Below, piece after piece: positions 24,300 to 32,292 of a stretch of 64,000 nt of DNA. A model generated the notes under the pieces. That model was not told the origin of the DNA. It worked only from the letters and a program-made list of their open reading frames with translations, and ran no database searches. The stretch is taken from positions 62,001 through 126,000 of the forward strand of contig JAZKDW010000018.1 of assembly GCA_040387375.1 (NCBI GenBank), written 5' to 3'. The translations under genes were made by a program, and so were the position numbers. Position 1 is the first letter of the stretch; each line of letters starts with the position of its first letter. This DNA comes from JAZKDW01 sp040387375 (GTDB lineage Bacteria; Pseudomonadota; Gammaproteobacteria; Burkholderiales; Burkholderiaceae_D).

Positions 24300-24576
24300 A
24301 GCTCGACTTTATCCATTCATGCGGCGTACCTGAGCCTGTCGGTCTCGTGATGCAAGCTCAGTCTGGGTTCCCGTTTGCACGGGAACGACGGTGGCAAGAG
24401 TGGAGATCGTCGCCATTACTACCGTCATTCCCTCGCAAGAGGGAATCCATAACCCGCTAACTCGGGGGAAGAACGTCGGCATCCCGCAGGCCAGACACGA
24501 CAAAAATTCCACGCCCTTTGGTGGATCGCTTCATCGATTCGTTTTGTCATGCCAGTTGAACGGATAAAGTCGAGCT
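24300..24576. repeat. MITE-like element with 20-bp terminal inverted repeats, holding hairpin repeat copy B
   Basis: The left end agctcgactttatccattca (24300-24319) is matched inverted at the right end (24557-24576) with one mismatch; the inner 15 bp are perfect. Between them lies copy B of the hairpin-pair repeat (24349-24458): GTTCCCGT-ttgc-ACGGGAAC, a spacer bounded by gacggt/accgtc, then ATTCCCTC-gcaa-GAGGGAAT. No ORF of a transposase is present and no clear target duplication was found. The right end reaches the first base of the TspO stop codon. Confidence 0.65.
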
Positions 24577-25058
24577 TAGGACAGGAGCCCTGGATTGCGT
24601 TTCCACACTGAATAGATGAGCGCGGACGCAAGGGTCACCCAGGCCAGGTAAGGGAGCAGCAGCGCCCCGGCAATCGGACGCACGCGCCAGAACGCGACGA
24701 TCGTGCATGAAATCAATACCCAGAGAACGAGGATCTCGGCAAACGCAAGCGCTCCCAGACGCCAGGTGAAGAACAGCCAGGTCCAGAGCGCATTCGCGGC
24801 CAGCTGAATCAGGAATAGAGAAAGTGCGCCGCGGGCCTTGTGGAAACCCTGCTCTCGCCATACCAGCCATGCCGCGATGCCCATGAGCAGATAAAGCACG
24901 CTCCAGACTGGAGCAAAAAGCCATGCAGGCGGCGCCCAGCCGGGGCGCGTGAGTTCCTGATAAAAGGATCCGGCGTTCGCGGACGCAAAACCGCCAAAAG
25001 CAGCCGCGATAGCGCTGATCGCGAGCCAACCGAGGAGGCCGAGGAATTGTTTGGGCAA
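24576..25058 (-). CDS. TspO/MBR family protein
   Basis: A 160-residue membrane protein with five helices and the TspO hallmarks: LTRPGWAPPAWLFAPVWSVLYLLMG after the first helix, LIQLAANALWTWLFF, and the terminal LPYLAWVTLASALIYSVWKRN. The family binds tetrapyrroles and cholesterol-like ligands. Its stop codon lies at the edge of the inverted-repeat element, so that element could form its transcript end. Confidence 0.92.
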   Translation of the reverse strand: MPKQFLGLLGWLAISAIAAAFGGFASANAGSFYQELTRPGWAPPAWLFAPVWSVLYLLMGIAAWLVWREQGFHKARGALSLFLIQLAANALWTWLFFTWRLGALAFAEILVLWVLISCTIVAFWRVRPIAGALLLPYLAWVTLASALIYSVWKRNPGLLS

Positions 25059-25165
25059 TGGGATGTTGGTGATGGGGTGCGATGGAAGGATTGGGAGTGG
25101 AGATAATACCCGGAGACAGTGCCCCCATGCGGATGTTCAAGCAGCACCCGAAATGTTAATATTCC

Positions 25166-25179
25166 TGAAACCGATTTCA
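25166..25179. promoter_or_regulatory. PtxS-type operator upstream of the LacI-family gene
   Basis: The sequence TGAAACCGATTTCA is 37 bp before the regulator start and differs by one base from the palindrome TGAAACCGGTTTCA described for PtxS in Pseudomonas. Position fits autorepression; it lies between tspO and the regulator gene. Confidence 0.7.
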
Positions 25180-25216
25180 AATTTAACGCTTTTCAAAAGA
25201 AATAACACCGACCATC

Positions 25217-26251
25217 ATGACAATCAGGACCCGCGCCACCATCGCCGATGTCGCCAAAAAAGCCGGCGTGTCAAAAGCCACCGTATCGCGCTTCCTCAAC
25301 CATCGCGACACCAAGCTGTCGCGCGATATCGCGACCCGGGTGGAAGCGGCCGTCAGCGCGCTCGGCTACACCCCCAGCCCGATGGCGCAGTCCCTCAAGC
25401 GCGGCCGCTCGCGCCTGATCGGCTTGATCGTGGCCGATGTCACCAATCCGTTTTCCGTGGCCGTCCTGCGCGGCGCCGAGAAGGCCTGCCAGGAGGCCGG
25501 TTATGTGGTGATGCTGTTCAACCTGGGCAATGACGTCAGCCGCGAGCGCGAGGCGATCGCGACGCTTTCCTCATACCAGGTCGAGGGCTTCCTGCTGCAT
25601 ACCTTTGGCCGCGATGCCGGCGCGATGACGGAAGCCGCCCGGCACGGCAAACCGGCGGTCATGATCGACCGCCGCCACAACAACATGCAAACCGATTTTG
25701 TCTCGCTGGACAACGCTGGCGCAGTGGAAATGGGCGTCAGTCATCTGATCGGGGCGGGTTATCAGGACCTGCTGTTCGTTACCGAACCGGTGCAGGATGT
25801 GAGTCCGCGCGCCGAACGCGAAGCGGCGTTTCGCGCCGCTGTCAGCCTCCGCAACGGTGACGTGCGCGGCACCACTTATGAAAACAGGCAGGACGACATC
25901 GCCGGCCTGGAAAACGCGCTGCGCGACTTGCGCTCGCGGGCCTCGGGCCGCCTGCCGGCGGTATTGGCGGGCAATGCCATCGTGACCCTGCGCGTGGCGA
26001 CCGCGATGGCGCAACTGGGATGGCAATTCGGCAGGGAGATCGGCATGGTCGGATTTGATGAGACCGAGTGGGCGCCCCTGATCGGCCCCGGCCTGACCAC
26101 CATTGCCCAGCCCACCGATGCGCTCGGCCGCATGGCGGCGCGCTGCCTGATCGAGCGTCTGCAGGGGCTGACTTTCCCGCCGCGGCAGATCCTGCTGTCC
26201 GGGAACCTGATCGCGCGCGGCTCTTCACAGGCCGTGCCGGCGCACCCTTAA
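25217..26251 (+). CDS. ptxS: LacI-family regulator, PtxS-like
   Basis: A 344-residue LacI/GalR protein. The N-terminal HTH is ATIADVAKKAGVSKATVSRFLN, with the hinge helix SPMAQSLKRGRS and a periplasmic-binding-like effector domain (LIGLIVADVTNPF, EIGMVGFDETEW, TTIAQPTDALGRMA). Two TGAAACCGNTTTC sites flank the gene (25166, 26258), and the genes downstream match the Pseudomonas kgu set, where PtxS represses and 2-ketogluconate induces. The symbol is by context and family, not by a search. Confidence 0.8.
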   Translation: MTIRTRATIADVAKKAGVSKATVSRFLNHRDTKLSRDIATRVEAAVSALGYTPSPMAQSLKRGRSRLIGLIVADVTNPFSVAVLRGAEKACQEAGYVVMLFNLGNDVSREREAIATLSSYQVEGFLLHTFGRDAGAMTEAARHGKPAVMIDRRHNNMQTDFVSLDNAGAVEMGVSHLIGAGYQDLLFVTEPVQDVSPRAEREAAFRAAVSLRNGDVRGTTYENRQDDIAGLENALRDLRSRASGRLPAVLAGNAIVTLRVATAMAQLGWQFGREIGMVGFDETEWAPLIGPGLTTIAQPTDALGRMAARCLIERLQGLTFPPRQILLSGNLIARGSSQAVPAHP

Positions 26252-26257
26252 ATTCTC

Positions 26258-26271
26258 TGAAACCGGTTTCT
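26258..26271. promoter_or_regulatory. PtxS-type operator before the transport/kgu operon
   Basis: TGAAACCGGTTTCT begins 6 bp after the regulator stop and about 90 bp before the first permease start. Thirteen of fourteen bases match the PtxS palindrome. A shorter AACCGGTTT at 29378-29386 just before the KguE-like gene may be chance. Confidence 0.7.
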
Positions 26272-26362
26272 TGCAAAAAGAAATCAGGCAGGCTAGAATT
26301 GCCTCCTTTGCTCGACAAGACCGTTAATCCCGCGGTCGGGCAGCATGTACCGGGGAATAAAA

Positions 26363-27034
26363 GTGAACTACACGTTCCAGTTCGGAGATGTTTTTGCAGC
26401 ATGGCCGTTACTTCTGAAAGGCACCTGGATCACGATCCAGCTGTCGTCCGTTGCTATGGTGCTCGGCTTGCTGTTGGCTATCGTTTGCGCCTGGGGCAAG
26501 ACCTCGGGGCCGCCCTTTGTGCGCTGGCTGATCAACGTATATATCGAGCTGATCCGCAATACCCCTTTTCTGGTGCAGCTGTTTTTCTTCTTCTTTGCAT
26601 TGCCTGCGCTCGGACTGCGCTGGTCGGCTTACACCGCGGCGCTGACCGCGATGGTGATCAACCTCGGCGCGTATGCGACTGAAATCATCCGCGCCGGCAT
26701 CGAGTCTATTCCCAAGGGCCAGATCGAAGCCGGTCTGGCGCTGAACCTGAAGCGGCACGAAATCTTCCGCTTCGTGATCCTGAAACCGGCATTGCGCGCC
26801 ATCTATCCGGCGCTCACCAGCCAGTTCATCCTGCTGATGCTGAGTTCCGCCGTGGTATCGGCGATTTCGGCCGACGACCTGACATCGGTCGCCGCCAATC
26901 TGCAGTCGCAAACCTTCCGCAGCTTCGAGATCTACATCGTCGTCACTTTCATTTACCTGCTGCTTTCACTGGCGTTTTCGGCCCTGTTCGGGATCGTGTC
27001 GCGGCTGTGGCTCAGCTATCCGGAGCGGAGATAA
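26363..27034 (+). CDS. ABC transporter permease, polar-amino-acid (HisM/GlnP) type
   Basis: A 223-residue inner-membrane permease. The N-terminal GTWITIQLSSVAMVLGLLLAI and the EYIELIRNTPF-like segment (VYIELIRNTPFLVQLFFFFF) are typical of the polar-amino-acid family, as is the coupling loop EAGLALNLKRHEIFRFVILKPALR. GTG 26363 follows a GGGGA site; the ATG at 26345 has none. First gene after the 26258 operator. Its stop overlaps the next ATG by one base (TAATG). Confidence 0.85.
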   Translation: MNYTFQFGDVFAAWPLLLKGTWITIQLSSVAMVLGLLLAIVCAWGKTSGPPFVRWLINVYIELIRNTPFLVQLFFFFFALPALGLRWSAYTAALTAMVINLGAYATEIIRAGIESIPKGQIEAGLALNLKRHEIFRFVILKPALRAIYPALTSQFILLMLSSAVVSAISADDLTSVAANLQSQTFRSFEIYIVVTFIYLLLSLAFSALFGIVSRLWLSYPERR

Positions 27035-27687
27035 TGCGTACCTTCGGTTTTGCTGAGTTCCTGTTCATTCTCGAGGCAGCCAAGTGGACGATTGCGCTGT
27101 CGATGATCGCCTTCGCCGGCGGCGCTGTCGGCGGCCTGGCGATTGCGCTCAGCCGCACGTCGGAAATTCGCGCGTTGCGCATCCTGTCGACGGTTTTCAT
27201 ACAAATCTTCCAGGGCACGCCGCTGTTGCTGCAACTGTTCCTGATCTTCTTCGGCGCGCCGGTCATCGGGCTGGATATCAATCCGTGGCTCGCCGCCGGC
27301 ATTGCGCTGGTCCTCAACAGCAGCGCCTTCCTCGGTGAAATCTGGCGCGGCTGCATTGAAGCGATTCCGCGCGGCCAGTGGGAAGCCGCCGAAGCGCTCA
27401 GCCTGTCTTATGCATCGCGCATGCGCGACATCATCCTGCCGCAGGCATTCAAGATTGCCCTGGCGCCTACCGTGGGATACATGGTGCAGATCATCAAGGG
27501 CACCTCGCTGGCGGCGATCATCGGTTTTGCCGAGATTACCCGCACCGGCCAGATCATCAATAACGCCACCTTTCAGCCGCTCATCGTGTTCAGCGTTGTG
27601 GCGGCAATTTATTTCGTGTTGTGCTGGCCGCTGTCGCTGCTTGCCTCCCGGATGGAGCGCCGCCAGGCAGCGGCGCTCTCACGCTGA
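27034..27687 (+). CDS. ABC transporter permease, polar-amino-acid type
   Basis: A 217-residue partner permease with VFIQIFQGTPLLLQLFLIFFG, the EAAEALSLSYASRMRDIILPQAFKIALAP coupling loop, and IIKGTSLAAIIGFAEITRTGQ. ATG 27034 has a CGGAGCGGAGA ribosome site and one-base overlap with the preceding stop. The two permeases probably form a heterodimer with the ATPase at 28572. Confidence 0.87.
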   Translation: MRTFGFAEFLFILEAAKWTIALSMIAFAGGAVGGLAIALSRTSEIRALRILSTVFIQIFQGTPLLLQLFLIFFGAPVIGLDINPWLAAGIALVLNSSAFLGEIWRGCIEAIPRGQWEAAEALSLSYASRMRDIILPQAFKIALAPTVGYMVQIIKGTSLAAIIGFAEITRTGQIINNATFQPLIVFSVVAAIYFVLCWPLSLLASRMERRQAAALSR

Positions 27688-27741
27688 ACAAAAGCGTTCA
27701 TGTTCATCAAACCAACAATCAAATCAATGGAGACTCACACA

Positions 27742-28557
27742 ATGATCCACTCTCGTCAACGCCGTGTTTTCACCGCTACCGCCCTGGCTCTGGGTCTGAG
27801 CGCCGCCTTTTCGATGGCCATCCCGTCCGCGTCCGCGCAGACCGTGGCCGACCTGAAAAAGAAAGGCGAGCTGACGGTCGGCATGCTGGTCGATTTTCCT
27901 CCGTACGGCACGGTCGACACCAGTAACCAGCCGGATGGTTATGATGCCGACGTGGCGCGCCTGCTGGCCAAGGACCTGGGCCTGAAGGTCAAGCTGGTCG
28001 CGGTCACCGGACCGAACCGCATTCCATTCCTGCTGACTAACAAGGTTGACGTGCTGGTGGCCTCGCTGGCGATTACGCCGGAGCGCGCCAAGCAGGTGCA
28101 GTTCTCCCAGCCCTACTCCTCCGCCGGCATCGTACTGTTCGGCAGCAAGAAAGCCAATGTCAAGACTGCGGCTGACCTGAAAGGCCTGCGGGTCGGTGTT
28201 GCGCGCGCCAGCACGCAGGATATCGCCGTGACCGCCATCGCACCCGAGGGCACGGAGATCCGCCGCTTCGACGATGATGCATCGGCGATGCAGGCACTGA
28301 TGTCGGGCCAGGTCGATGCGATCGGTTGCTCAACCACGGTCGCCGCGCAGATTGCACAACGCGCTCCCGCCAATACCTTTGAAAACAAGTTCGTGCTGCG
28401 CCAGCAGGTGATGGCAGTGGCGATGCGTCCCGGCCAAGCGGAATTGCTGAAGACAATCGATGACTTCGTCGCCCGCAACAAGGCCAATGGCGAACTCAAC
28501 AAGCTGTATCGCAAATGGCTGTCCACCGACTTGCCGGCGATGTCCGCAGGAAACTGA
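27742..28557 (+). CDS. ABC transporter solute-binding protein, family 3
   Basis: A 271-residue periplasmic binding protein with a signal peptide (RRVFTATALALGLSAAFSMAIPSASAQ) and the family 3 pattern: GELTVGMLVDFPPYG, GYDADVARLLAKDLG, SLAITPERAKQVQFSQPY. The Arg in TPERA contacts the alpha-carboxylate of amino acids in characterised members; here it could hold the carboxylate of a sugar acid. ATG 27742 follows TGGAGAC; upstream ATGs at 27700 and 27727 are less well placed. Context links it to 2-ketogluconate uptake, which is inference. Confidence 0.85.
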   Translation: MIHSRQRRVFTATALALGLSAAFSMAIPSASAQTVADLKKKGELTVGMLVDFPPYGTVDTSNQPDGYDADVARLLAKDLGLKVKLVAVTGPNRIPFLLTNKVDVLVASLAITPERAKQVQFSQPYSSAGIVLFGSKKANVKTAADLKGLRVGVARASTQDIAVTAIAPEGTEIRRFDDDASAMQALMSGQVDAIGCSTTVAAQIAQRAPANTFENKFVLRQQVMAVAMRPGQAELLKTIDDFVARNKANGELNKLYRKWLSTDLPAMSAGN

Positions 28558-28571
28558 AGCCAGGTGCCTCC

Positions 28572-29366
28572 ATGATGGATAACGCAAGCACAGACAAGCA
28601 ACCCGGAGCGCCTGACGGCGAGCCGATCATCCGGATCGAAGCGGTCGAGAAATGGTATGGCAGCTTTCAGGTGCTGACCAACATCAATCTCACGGTCCGG
28701 GCCGGCGAGCGCATCGTCGTATGCGGTCCGTCCGGCTCCGGGAAGTCGACGCTGATTCGCTGCATCAACCGTCTGGAGACCGTGCAGAAGGGTCGCATCG
28801 TTGTTGATGGCATCGACCTGACTGCGGGCGGCCGCAATACGGAAGCAGTACGGCGGGAAGTGGGCATGGTATTCCAGCAGTTCAATTTGTTCCCCCACCT
28901 GACCGTTCTGCAAAACTGCACGCTGGCGCCGATGCGTTCGCGCGGCATGGGCAAGGAAGAAGCGGAAGCGACGGCGATGAAATATCTGACCCGCGTGCGG
29001 ATTCCAGACCAGGCGCTCAAATATCCGAGCCAGTTGTCCGGCGGCCAGCAGCAGCGGGTGGCGATTGCCCGCGCGCTGTGCATGACACCGAAGATCATGC
29101 TGTTCGACGAGCCGACCTCGGCGCTCGATCCGGAGATGGTGAAGGAAGTGCTGGACACCATGGTCGGCCTGGCCGAAGACGGCATGACCATGCTGTGCGT
29201 GACGCATGAGATGGGATTTGCGCGCAGCGTGGCCGACCGTGTCATTTTCATGGCCGGCGGGCAGATCATCGAACAGGCGCCGCCGGAACAGTTCTTCAGC
29301 AATCCGCAGCATGAACAGACCCGGAATTTCCTGGGCCAGATCCTGAACTCGCATCAAGCGGTGTAA
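28572..29366 (+). CDS. ABC transporter ATP-binding protein, polar-amino-acid type
   Basis: A 264-residue ATPase with Walker A GPSGSGKST, signature LSGGQQQRVAIARAL, Walker B MLFDEPTSALDPEM and switch His in VTHEMGFA. Closest type is GlnQ/HisP. ATG 28572 (or 28575) follows the binding-protein stop by 14 bp; an upstream ATG at 28515 lies inside that gene. It energises the two permeases at 26363 and 27034. Confidence 0.9.
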   Translation: MMDNASTDKQPGAPDGEPIIRIEAVEKWYGSFQVLTNINLTVRAGERIVVCGPSGSGKSTLIRCINRLETVQKGRIVVDGIDLTAGGRNTEAVRREVGMVFQQFNLFPHLTVLQNCTLAPMRSRGMGKEEAEATAMKYLTRVRIPDQALKYPSQLSGGQQQRVAIARALCMTPKIMLFDEPTSALDPEMVKEVLDTMVGLAEDGMTMLCVTHEMGFARSVADRVIFMAGGQIIEQAPPEQFFSNPQHEQTRNFLGQILNSHQAV

Positions 29367-29387
29367 CAAGGCACGACAACCGGTTTA

Positions 29388-30185
29388 ATGATGACTTTTC
29401 CCGCGGTATTGATTTCGCTTTCCTCGTTTGGCGCCGCCGAAGTGCGGCGTCACGGCCAGCTCTGGTTCACGCGCCTGTCGCATGCGGCCGGCGCCGATGG
29501 TGTGGAGGTGCGCAGCGAACTGCTGACGCGTCCCGCTGACGAGCTTGCGGCGCTGGCCGACGCGGTGCGAGAACTGTCGCTGGGTATTGTCTATTCGAGC
29601 GCGGAAGGACTATGGGCGGCGGATGGCGCGCTGGACCTGGCGGCGCTCGAGCGGGCGTTGCGGGCGGCCGAAACGCTGGGCGCGCGGCGCCTGAAGATGT
29701 CGATCGGCGGTTTTGGTCCGGCATCAATGCCGGCCTGGGCCATGCTCAAGGAACGGCTGCAGGCGAGCGATGTCGAGCTGGTGATCGAAAACGACCAGCT
29801 TGCCAGCGCCGGCACACTGGCCGCGATGCAGGATTTTTTTGCCGCCGCCAATGATCAGGACCTGTTTCTCGGCATGACCTTCGACATGGCCAACTGGCAC
29901 TGGGTGGGCGAATGTCCGCTGCAGGCCGCGCTGGCCCTGGCGCCGCAGGTGCGCTACGTGCATTGCAAGGGTGCGCAACGCCAGGCTCAGCGCTGGGTCG
30001 CCGTGCCTTTGTCGGAGTCGAGTGCGCCATGGCGCGCGGTGTTGCGGGCGCTGCCGGCCGATGTGCCGCTGGCGATCGAATATCCGCTGGCCGGCGATGA
30101 TCTGCTGGACGTTACGCGGCGCGAGATTGGCGCGCTGCGCGCTGTTATCGCCCTCAACACCGCACGCTGCGGAGCCCGCGCATGA
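29388..30185 (+). CDS. kguE: KguE-like sugar isomerase/epimerase-family TIM barrel
   Basis: A 265-residue TIM-barrel protein of the xylose-isomerase-like/AP-endonuclease 2 superfamily: ISLSSFGAAEVRRHGQLWF, AAGADGVEVRSELL, VELVIENDQLAS, GMTFDMANWHWVGE, YVHCKG. The catalytic-metal residues Glu and Asp/His are in those strands. The gene order (regulator, epimerase, kinase, reductase) fits KguE of the Pseudomonas 2-ketogluconate cluster, whose exact reaction is unproven. The start is ATGATG; no strong Shine-Dalgarno. The stop overlaps kguK by 4 bp. Confidence 0.75.
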   Translation: MMTFPAVLISLSSFGAAEVRRHGQLWFTRLSHAAGADGVEVRSELLTRPADELAALADAVRELSLGIVYSSAEGLWAADGALDLAALERALRAAETLGARRLKMSIGGFGPASMPAWAMLKERLQASDVELVIENDQLASAGTLAAMQDFFAAANDQDLFLGMTFDMANWHWVGECPLQAALALAPQVRYVHCKGAQRQAQRWVAVPLSESSAPWRAVLRALPADVPLAIEYPLAGDDLLDVTRREIGALRAVIALNTARCGARA

Positions 30186-31138
30186 GCGGCGCGCTCGACG
30201 TCATCACCTTCGGCGAAGCGATGCTTCTGCTGGTGGCCGACCGGCCCGGACCGATCGAACACGCGCAGGCGTTTTATAAACGCACCGCCGGCGCCGAAAC
30301 CAATGTCGCGATCGGCCTCGCGCGCCTCGGCCTCAAGGTTGGCTGGGCCAGCCGTCTGGGCACCGATTCGATGGGCCGCTATCTGCTCGCGGCGATGGAG
30401 GGCGAAGGCATCGATTGCTCGCGCGTGGTGTGCGACGCCACGCAGCGCACCGGCTTCCAGTTCAAGGGCCGCGTCACCGATGGCAGCGATCCGCCGGTCG
30501 AATACCACCGCAGCGGTTCCGCAGCCAGCCGGATGGGCGTGGATGATGTGGACCATGCGTGGCTGCAGTCGGCACGCCACCTGCACGCTACCGGCGTGTT
30601 TGCGGCGGTTTCCGCCACCACGCTGCCGGCGGCCTGCAAGACCCTCGAGCTGATGCGCGCCGCGGGCCGCACGATTTCATTCGATCCCAACTTGCGCCCT
30701 ACCCTGTGGTCGTCGGTAGACACGATGCGTCACTGGATCAACCATCTGGCGGCGCGCGCCGACTGGGTGCTGCCCGGCCTCGAAGAAGGCCAGCTCCTGA
30801 CCGGCGCAACATCGCCCGAGGGCATCGCAAGCTTTTACCTGCGGCATGGCGCGCAACTGGTGGTGGTCAAGCTGGGCAGCGAGGGGGCTTACTTCGAAGG
30901 CCAGTTCGGCGGCGAAAAAAGCGCGGGATATGTAGCGGGTTTCCCGGTTACCGAAGTGGTAGACACCGTTGGCGCCGGTGACGGTTTTGCCGTCGGCGTG
31001 GTCAGCGCGCTGCTCGAAGGCCTCAGCGTGCCGGAGGCGGTAAAGCGCGGCGCCTGGATCGGCGCGCGCGCCGTACAGGTGCTGGGCGACACCGAAGGTT
31101 TGCCGACCCGCGCCGAGCTGGCAGACGCGCATTTATGA
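30182..31138 (+). CDS. kguK: PfkB-family kinase, 2-ketogluconate kinase-like (KguK)
   Basis: A 318-residue ribokinase-family sugar kinase with AGAETNVAIGLARLGLKVGWASRLG near the N-terminus and the catalytic GAGDGF loop (VVDTVGAGDGFAVGV) near the C-terminus. KguK would make 2-keto-6-phosphogluconate; the closely related KdgK phosphorylates 2-keto-3-deoxygluconate, and the two cannot be separated by eye. Gene order favours KguK. ATGA overlap with kguE. Confidence 0.8.
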   Translation: MSGALDVITFGEAMLLLVADRPGPIEHAQAFYKRTAGAETNVAIGLARLGLKVGWASRLGTDSMGRYLLAAMEGEGIDCSRVVCDATQRTGFQFKGRVTDGSDPPVEYHRSGSAASRMGVDDVDHAWLQSARHLHATGVFAAVSATTLPAACKTLELMRAAGRTISFDPNLRPTLWSSVDTMRHWINHLAARADWVLPGLEEGQLLTGATSPEGIASFYLRHGAQLVVVKLGSEGAYFEGQFGGEKSAGYVAGFPVTEVVDTVGAGDGFAVGVVSALLEGLSVPEAVKRGAWIGARAVQVLGDTEGLPTRAELADAHL

Positions 31139-31148
31139 GGACTCGCCC

Positions 31149-32129
31149 ATGACGACCGATCGCAAACAGGTGCTGGTGTTCCGCGAGCTGCCACCCGACC
31201 AGCTCGCCCGGCTCCAGCAGGCGCATGACGTGACTGTGGCCAATCCGAAAATACCCGAGCAGGCCGCCGCATTCCATGCCGCATTGCCGACCGCGCACGG
31301 CATGATCGGTTCGAGCTACCCGATCGACGACGCCATGCTGGCACGCGCGCAGCGGCTTGAAGTAATCTCCAGCATCTCGGTGGGTGTCGACAATTATCCG
31401 CTGGCCGCCTTGCACACACGCGGCATCATGCTGTGCCACACGCCGGGCGTGCTGACCGAGACCACCGCCGACACAATCTTCGCATTGATCATGGCCAGCA
31501 GCCGGCGCCTGGTTGAACTGGCGCAGCTGGTACGGGAAGGAAACTGGACCCGCAATATCGGCGACGAATTGTTCGGCTGGGATGTGCATGGCAAGACGCT
31601 GGGCATCCTCGGCTTCGGCCGCATCGGCCAAGCCCTGGCGCGGCGTGCCGCGCTCGGCTTCGACATGCAGGTGCTGTATCACAATCGGCGCGCCGTCGAC
31701 GTGCCCGCGATGGCCGGGCATGCGATCCACCTGCCACTGGACGAGGTGCTGGCGCGCGCCGACATCGTTGCCGCGATGCTGCCGCTCTCCGACGCCACGC
31801 GCGGCCTGATGGGGCCGCGCGAATTCGGGCTGATGAAGCCCGGCGCGATTTTTGTCAACGGCTCGCGTGGCGGCATCGTGCAGGAAGACGCGCTGCTGGA
31901 TGCGCTCGATCGCGGTTCCCTGCGCGCAGCCGGCCTCGACGTGTTTGCCATCGAGCCGCTGCCGCTGGATTCACCGTTGCGCACCCATCCGCGCGTGACC
32001 GCGCTGCCGCATATAGGCTCGGCCACCCATGAAACACGCCACGCTATGGCTGAACTTGCCACCGGCAATTTGCTTGAGGCATTGTCCGGCCGGCGACCGG
32101 CAGCAGCGTTTTTCCTCTCAGGCGCCTGA
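31149..32129 (+). CDS. kguD: D-2-hydroxyacid dehydrogenase, KguD-like (2-ketogluconate 6-phosphate reductase)
   Basis: A 326-residue NAD(P)-dependent D-isomer 2-hydroxyacid dehydrogenase. Rossmann motif GFGRIGQALARRA, catalytic Arg in VNGSRGGIVQ, Glu in the following strand and His in LPHIGSATHETR. In the kgu pathway it reduces 2-keto-6-phosphogluconate to 6-phosphogluconate, feeding the Entner-Doudoroff route; 2-ketoaldonate or glyoxylate reductase (GhrB-like) is the alternative. Starts 10 bp after kguK with GAGG upstream. Confidence 0.8.
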   Translation: MTTDRKQVLVFRELPPDQLARLQQAHDVTVANPKIPEQAAAFHAALPTAHGMIGSSYPIDDAMLARAQRLEVISSISVGVDNYPLAALHTRGIMLCHTPGVLTETTADTIFALIMASSRRLVELAQLVREGNWTRNIGDELFGWDVHGKTLGILGFGRIGQALARRAALGFDMQVLYHNRRAVDVPAMAGHAIHLPLDEVLARADIVAAMLPLSDATRGLMGPREFGLMKPGAIFVNGSRGGIVQEDALLDALDRGSLRAAGLDVFAIEPLPLDSPLRTHPRVTALPHIGSATHETRHAMAELATGNLLEALSGRRPAAAFFLSGA

Positions 32130-32292
32130 TTTTCATCCGGTTTGCGGGCGCCGTTTTTACTTCCAAAAGTATTTCCAAAAAACAAGTTTTATCGTTGCAA
32201 CAGAGCCGACTATGTTACTCTCCTGCAAGCGTGCTACTTTCTGGCGCTTTTCCACACCCTATTGGTTTACGACTGGAAGCAGGAACCCTGAA

